Below, piece after piece: positions 6,132 to 8,978 of a DNA stretch of 8,978 bases. The notes under the pieces are model-generated. The model saw nothing but the letters and a program-made list of their open reading frames with translations. It made no database searches and was not told where the DNA came from. Source of the stretch: Paludibacteraceae bacterium. Lineage in GTDB: Bacteria; Bacteroidota; Bacteroidia; Bacteroidales; Paludibacteraceae. Position 1 is the first letter of the stretch. Every line of letters starts with the position of its first letter. Made by a program: the position numbers and the translations under genes. Location of the stretch: contig JALNVE010000120.1 in assembly GCA_023227695.1 (NCBI GenBank), forward strand, positions 1 through 8,978. The letters are read 5' to 3'.

Positions 6132-7976
6132 ATGAAACGAGGGTTTATATATTTTGTATTTTTTGTTTTGTCCAGTCTTTCTGCTTTTGCAAATGAGTCT
6201 GTGCAGTTGGTTATGAGAGCGCCGAATATGGTTGCTAACGGACAGAGATTCAGATTGGACATTTCTCTAAAAAATGGAAGTTCTGATAACATTCAGATGC
6301 CTAATCTCTCAGGTTTTGAAGTGATAATGGGTCCGAGTGTGTCAAAAGGAAAGAGTGTGACGATGATCAATGGTCAGACTACTGTTTCTGAGAACATTTC
6401 CTATACTTATGTTTTAATCCCAAAGAAAGAGGGAACTTTTACGATTTCTCCTTCCAAGGCAATTGTGAATGGAAAGACTGTGATGTCTAATGCAGTTACC
6501 ATTAAAGTATTGCCAGAAGAGAGTAACCCTACCGCAAGTAATAATCGTTCGAATAGTGATTCTGGCAATTCTTCTTCTGATGTAAGCGTATCAGATAATG
6601 ATATCTTCATTCGTACTGAGTTTTCAAAGACTAAAGTTTACGAGCAGGAACAGATTATTGCAACAATCAAATTGTACCACCGTGTAAATATCAGAGGCTT
6701 TGATGAAATCAAACTTCCTGAGTTCAATGGATTCGTTTCTCAAGAGATTGATGTTCCTGATGAACAGAAATATGGAGGTGAAGTAGTAAACGGAAAGAAC
6801 TACAAAACATTTGTCCTAAGAAAACTTGTTCTGTTCCCTCAAAAATCAGGAACAATCGAGATTGAAAAAGGAAAGGCAACGGCAGTTGTTCAAGTTTTGG
6901 TTAACCGTCCACAAAGCAGAAACATCTTTGATAACTTCTTCAGCTCGTATGCTGATGTTAAGAAAAACCTTGTTATCCCAAGTTTGGTGGTAAACGTCAT
7001 GCCATTGCCTGAAAATGGGAAACCTGCCGATTTCAATGGAGCAGTTGGTAATTTCCAGTTGAGTTCCAATATAACTTCTGATCATGTAAAGGCAAATGAG
7101 GCCATCAGTGTTAAGATGAAGATATCTGGATCTGGAAACGTCAAATATATCAAGAATCCGGTGTTGAATTTTCCGCCAGACTTCGAGGTATATGATCCAA
7201 AGGTTGACACAAAGACAACAGCAACAAGTGCTGGTGTGACAGGAAGTAAGAGCATTGAGTATATTGCTATACCACGTTCAGAAGGTGAATTTACTATTCC
7301 TGCAACTTCATTCTCTTATTTCGATGTCAAGGCTAAAAAGTATAAGACGTTAACCACTCCAGAATATAAGTTGACGGTCGAAAAGGGCGCGCCTTCATCT
7401 ACTGGTGGTGTTATTGCTAACTATACTGATAAGGAAAACGTCAAAGTGTTGGGTAAGGATATCCGATTCATCAACACAAAGAATTTAACGTTGAATGAAA
7501 AGAACAACTTCTTATATGGTTCATTGGCTTTTTGGTTGTGGTTCCTTATTCCGCTTATCATCTTCATCGTGTTGTTTATCATCTACAGAAAACAGGTAGA
7601 GGAGAATGCAAACCTTGTTTTGGTTAAGAACAAACGTGCCAACAAACAGGCTATAAAACGTTTGAAGGCTGCTGAACAAAGTATGAAGGCTGGAAATAAT
7701 TCTTCGTTCTACGAAGAGGTTTTAAAGGCAATGTGGGGTTATATCAGCGATAAGTTAAACATTCCTGTTGCTCAGTTGAATAAAGACAACATCGAGAGTG
7801 AACTTGTTTCTCATAACGTTTCAAATCAGTTGATCAGTGAGTTCATGGAGTTGTTGAATACATGCGAGTTCGCTCGTTTTGCGCCAAGTGAAGGCGATGG
7901 TTCAACCAAGTTGAATAGTGTATATTCTCAAGCAATGGAGATCATTGGTAAACTTGAGCAAGAAGTTAAGAAATGA
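6132..7976 (+). CDS. batD: Aerotolerance protein BatD
   Basis: The protein has 614 residues, normal for BatD. It has a signal peptide (1-20, cleavage after AFA, before NESV) and a long beta-rich region that is probably several immunoglobulin-like domains in the periplasm (about 22-128, 157-290 and 300-418). A Ser/Asn-rich linker at about 131-155 separates the first two. One transmembrane helix lies at about 463-485, and a helical cytosolic tail runs from 487 to the end. PLPENGKPADFNGAVGNF at 291-308 is a conserved-looking BatD element between domains. The first domain carries GQRFRLDISLKNG near 37-49, comparable to GEQAQIRLDI in the unnamed protein at 2255-3262. BatD is thought to be part of the membrane Bat complex with the VWA and TPR proteins; no enzymatic residues are evident. 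It follows batC by 120 bases and precedes batE by 53. Start choice is supported by the signal peptide. Assignment is confident. Confidence 0.92.
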   Translation: MKRGFIYFVFFVLSSLSAFANESVQLVMRAPNMVANGQRFRLDISLKNGSSDNIQMPNLSGFEVIMGPSVSKGKSVTMINGQTTVSENISYTYVLIPKKEGTFTISPSKAIVNGKTVMSNAVTIKVLPEESNPTASNNRSNSDSGNSSSDVSVSDNDIFIRTEFSKTKVYEQEQIIATIKLYHRVNIRGFDEIKLPEFNGFVSQEIDVPDEQKYGGEVVNGKNYKTFVLRKLVLFPQKSGTIEIEKGKATAVVQVLVNRPQSRNIFDNFFSSYADVKKNLVIPSLVVNVMPLPENGKPADFNGAVGNFQLSSNITSDHVKANEAISVKMKISGSGNVKYIKNPVLNFPPDFEVYDPKVDTKTTATSAGVTGSKSIEYIAIPRSEGEFTIPATSFSYFDVKAKKYKTLTTPEYKLTVEKGAPSSTGGVIANYTDKENVKVLGKDIRFINTKNLTLNEKNNFLYGSLAFWLWFLIPLIIFIVLFIIYRKQVEENANLVLVKNKRANKQAIKRLKAAEQSMKAGNNSSFYEEVLKAMWGYISDKLNIPVAQLNKDNIESELVSHNVSNQLISEFMELLNTCEFARFAPSEGDGSTKLNSVYSQAMEIIGKLEQEVKK

Positions 7977-8029
7977 TGCTCAAATAATTATTAAGTGTCA
8001 TTAAAACGTAAATAATAAAGAAGTAAAAT

Positions 8030-8794
8030 ATGAAAAGGAATATTTTAGTATTCGTTTTATTCTCGTTTCTTTCAGTTACTGCGGTCTTCGCTTCGGCTGA
8101 TGTTTCTCAGTTGACAAAGGCTAATGCAGCTTACGGTGCTGAAAAATTTGAAGATGCGGTGAATATGTACGAGGATATTTTGAGAGCAGGAAGTGAGTCG
8201 CCGGCTGTTTATTATAATTTAGGTAATTCCTATTATAAACTTGGTAAAATAGCACCTGCAATTCTTAATTTTGAACGTGTTTTGCTTTTGAATCCAAATG
8301 ATCAGGATGCTCAGTATAACTTGGAGATGGCGAAGGCTCAGACTGTTGATAAGATAGAGAAGGTTGATCGTTTCTTTTTGTTGCGTATTGTAGAGTCAAT
8401 AGAACATTGGTTTACCTCAAACGGATGGGCTTATATCAGCATTGTTAGCTTTATCTTGATGTTGGTTTGTACAGGTTTGTTCGTCTTCTCTAGTGTGGCA
8501 TCATTAAAGAAGGTTGCATTCTTCTGTGGAATTGTTCTTTTTGTCTTCTGCTTCGTTTCAATGTATTTTTCAGCTGGATCTAAGAGCCGATTTACTTCAC
8601 ATGAATATGCTATCATATTTGCTCCGTCTGTAACTGTAAAGAGTTCGCCAGACAACAGTGGAAAGGATATTTTCTTGTTACATGAAGGAACAAAGGTTAA
8701 GATAACGAGCGATTTTGGAAATAAGTGGCTTGAAATCCAATTGGAAGACGGAACAACTGGGTGGGTTTTGAAAACAGCCGCAGAAAGGATTTAA
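8030..8794 (+). CDS. batE: Aerotolerance protein BatE, TPR-membrane-SH3 protein
   Basis: The protein has 254 residues. A signal peptide (1-22) with cleavage near VFASA is followed by two TPR units at about 24-56 and 57-92, with AVYYNLGNSYYKLGKIAPAI and NPNDQDAQYNLEMAKA elements. Two membrane helices at about 134-157 and 161-183 are joined by a tight turn bearing Lys160 and Lys161. A C-terminal SH3-like domain at about 192-250 contains VTVKSSPDNSG and WLEIQLEDGTTGWV, typical of bacterial SH3 folds. The positive turn suggests it faces the cytosol, which puts both the TPR and the SH3 domain in the periplasm. SH3-like domains of this type often bind cell wall or protein partners. It is the last gene of the operon, with a strong terminator 20 bases after the stop. 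Assignment is confident; the SH3 ligand is unknown. Confidence 0.92.
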   Translation: MKRNILVFVLFSFLSVTAVFASADVSQLTKANAAYGAEKFEDAVNMYEDILRAGSESPAVYYNLGNSYYKLGKIAPAILNFERVLLLNPNDQDAQYNLEMAKAQTVDKIEKVDRFFLLRIVESIEHWFTSNGWAYISIVSFILMLVCTGLFVFSSVASLKKVAFFCGIVLFVFCFVSMYFSAGSKSRFTSHEYAIIFAPSVTVKSSPDNSGKDIFLLHEGTKVKITSDFGNKWLEIQLEDGTTGWVLKTAAERI

Positions 8795-8814
8795 TAGGAT
8801 TTTTGATAAGATAG

Positions 8815-8850
8815 AAAGAGGCTGTGTCAGTATTGATATGGCCTCTTTTT
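8815..8850 (+). terminator. Intrinsic terminator of the Bat operon
   Basis: A 15-pair stem forms between 8815-8829 and 8834-8848, including three G-T wobble pairs, around a GTAT loop. The outer eight pairs (AAAGAGGC with GCCTCTTT) are perfect. The 3' arm runs into five T residues at 8846-8850. A hairpin containing GAGGCTGTGTCA is familiar from operon ends in Bacteroidales. It lies 20 bases after the batE stop and matches the expected end of the transcript. Confidence 0.85.
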
Positions 8851-8859
8851 GCGTATATA

Positions 8860-8978
8860 TGTCACGTCCTGAAATAGCGTTACAACAAAAAAGTAACGAA
8901 TATGAAAGGAAAAGAAAGACAGTACGTTAGACGTTCACAAAAAGACTACCCGATGAGCTTTAAGCTTGCGGTAGTAAG
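8860..8978 (+). mobile_element. IS3-family insertion sequence, left part (continues past window)
   Basis: The element probably starts with TGTCACGTCCTGAAATAG at 8860, a TG-beginning terminal repeat of the kind found in Bacteroidales IS3-family elements, about 10 bases beyond the batE terminator. The transposase OrfA frame opens 42 bases inside. The first 25 bases form an imperfect palindrome (TGTCACG at one side, CGTTACA at the other). The right end and the target duplication lie outside the window, so the boundary is inferred. Confidence 0.6.
8902..8978 (+). CDS. IS3-family transposase OrfA, N-terminus only (3' cut by window edge)
   Basis: ATG at 8902 opens a frame to the window end giving 25 whole codons: a basic start MKGKERQYVRRS followed by QKDYPMSFKLAVV. 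The pattern (Y/F)-x-x-x-FK-x-x-VV is the start of the helix-turn-helix DNA-binding domain of IS3-family OrfA proteins, which recognises the element ends. In this family OrfA is normally joined to the catalytic OrfB by programmed frameshifting, but that part is not visible. The gene is in the same direction as the Bat operon but is separated from it by the terminator. It is too short here to judge whether it is intact. Confidence 0.75.
   Translation, partial: MKGKERQYVRRSQKDYPMSFKLAVV

Overview
The window looks like a chromosomal segment of a member of the order Bacteroidales (Bacteroides/Prevotella-like). The reasons are the aerotolerance (Bat) operon in its Bacteroidetes gene order, the moderately low GC content, A-rich translation starts without clear Shine-Dalgarno sequences, -7 boxes of the Bacteroidetes TAnnTTTG type, and flanking IS types common in that group. 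A genus cannot be assigned from the sequence alone.

Layout, all on the + strand. Positions 1-110 hold the last 35 codons of an IS30-family transposase. Positions 111-252 are an AT-rich leader with a good -7 promoter box. Eight ordered genes follow: a MoxR-family AAA+ ATPase (253-1248), a soluble DUF58 protein (1357-2223), an unnamed membrane protein built like a miniature BatD (2255-3262), batA (3301-4287), batB (4315-5337), batC (5334-6011), batD (6132-7976) and batE (8030-8794). A long-stemmed terminator (8815-8850) closes the operon. About 10 bases beyond its T-run lies the probable left end of an IS3-family element, whose OrfA reading frame starts at 8902 and runs off the window.

How the genes fit together: the MoxR ATPase and DUF58 protein are the cytosolic, chaperone-like pair found throughout MoxR-VWA operons. 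BatA and BatB are membrane-anchored von Willebrand A (VWA) proteins with intact MIDAS metal sites. BatC and BatE supply TPR scaffolds on the far side of the inner membrane, and BatE adds an SH3-like domain. BatD and the unnamed protein have predicted periplasmic beta-rich regions, one transmembrane helix and a helical cytosolic tail. The likely picture is an inner-membrane complex remodelled by MoxR. The Bat name comes from a reported aerotolerance role in Bacteroides fragilis, but the biochemical function of the family is not settled.

The operon is a known one, and I see no wholly new system. The points most worth a second look are a terminator-like hairpin between moxR and the rest of the operon, the shared architecture of the unnamed protein and BatD, the IS elements on both sides, and the poly-glutamine tail of BatC. 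No tRNA, rRNA, CRISPR array or riboswitch was recognised. No stretch over 300 bases lacks a gene.
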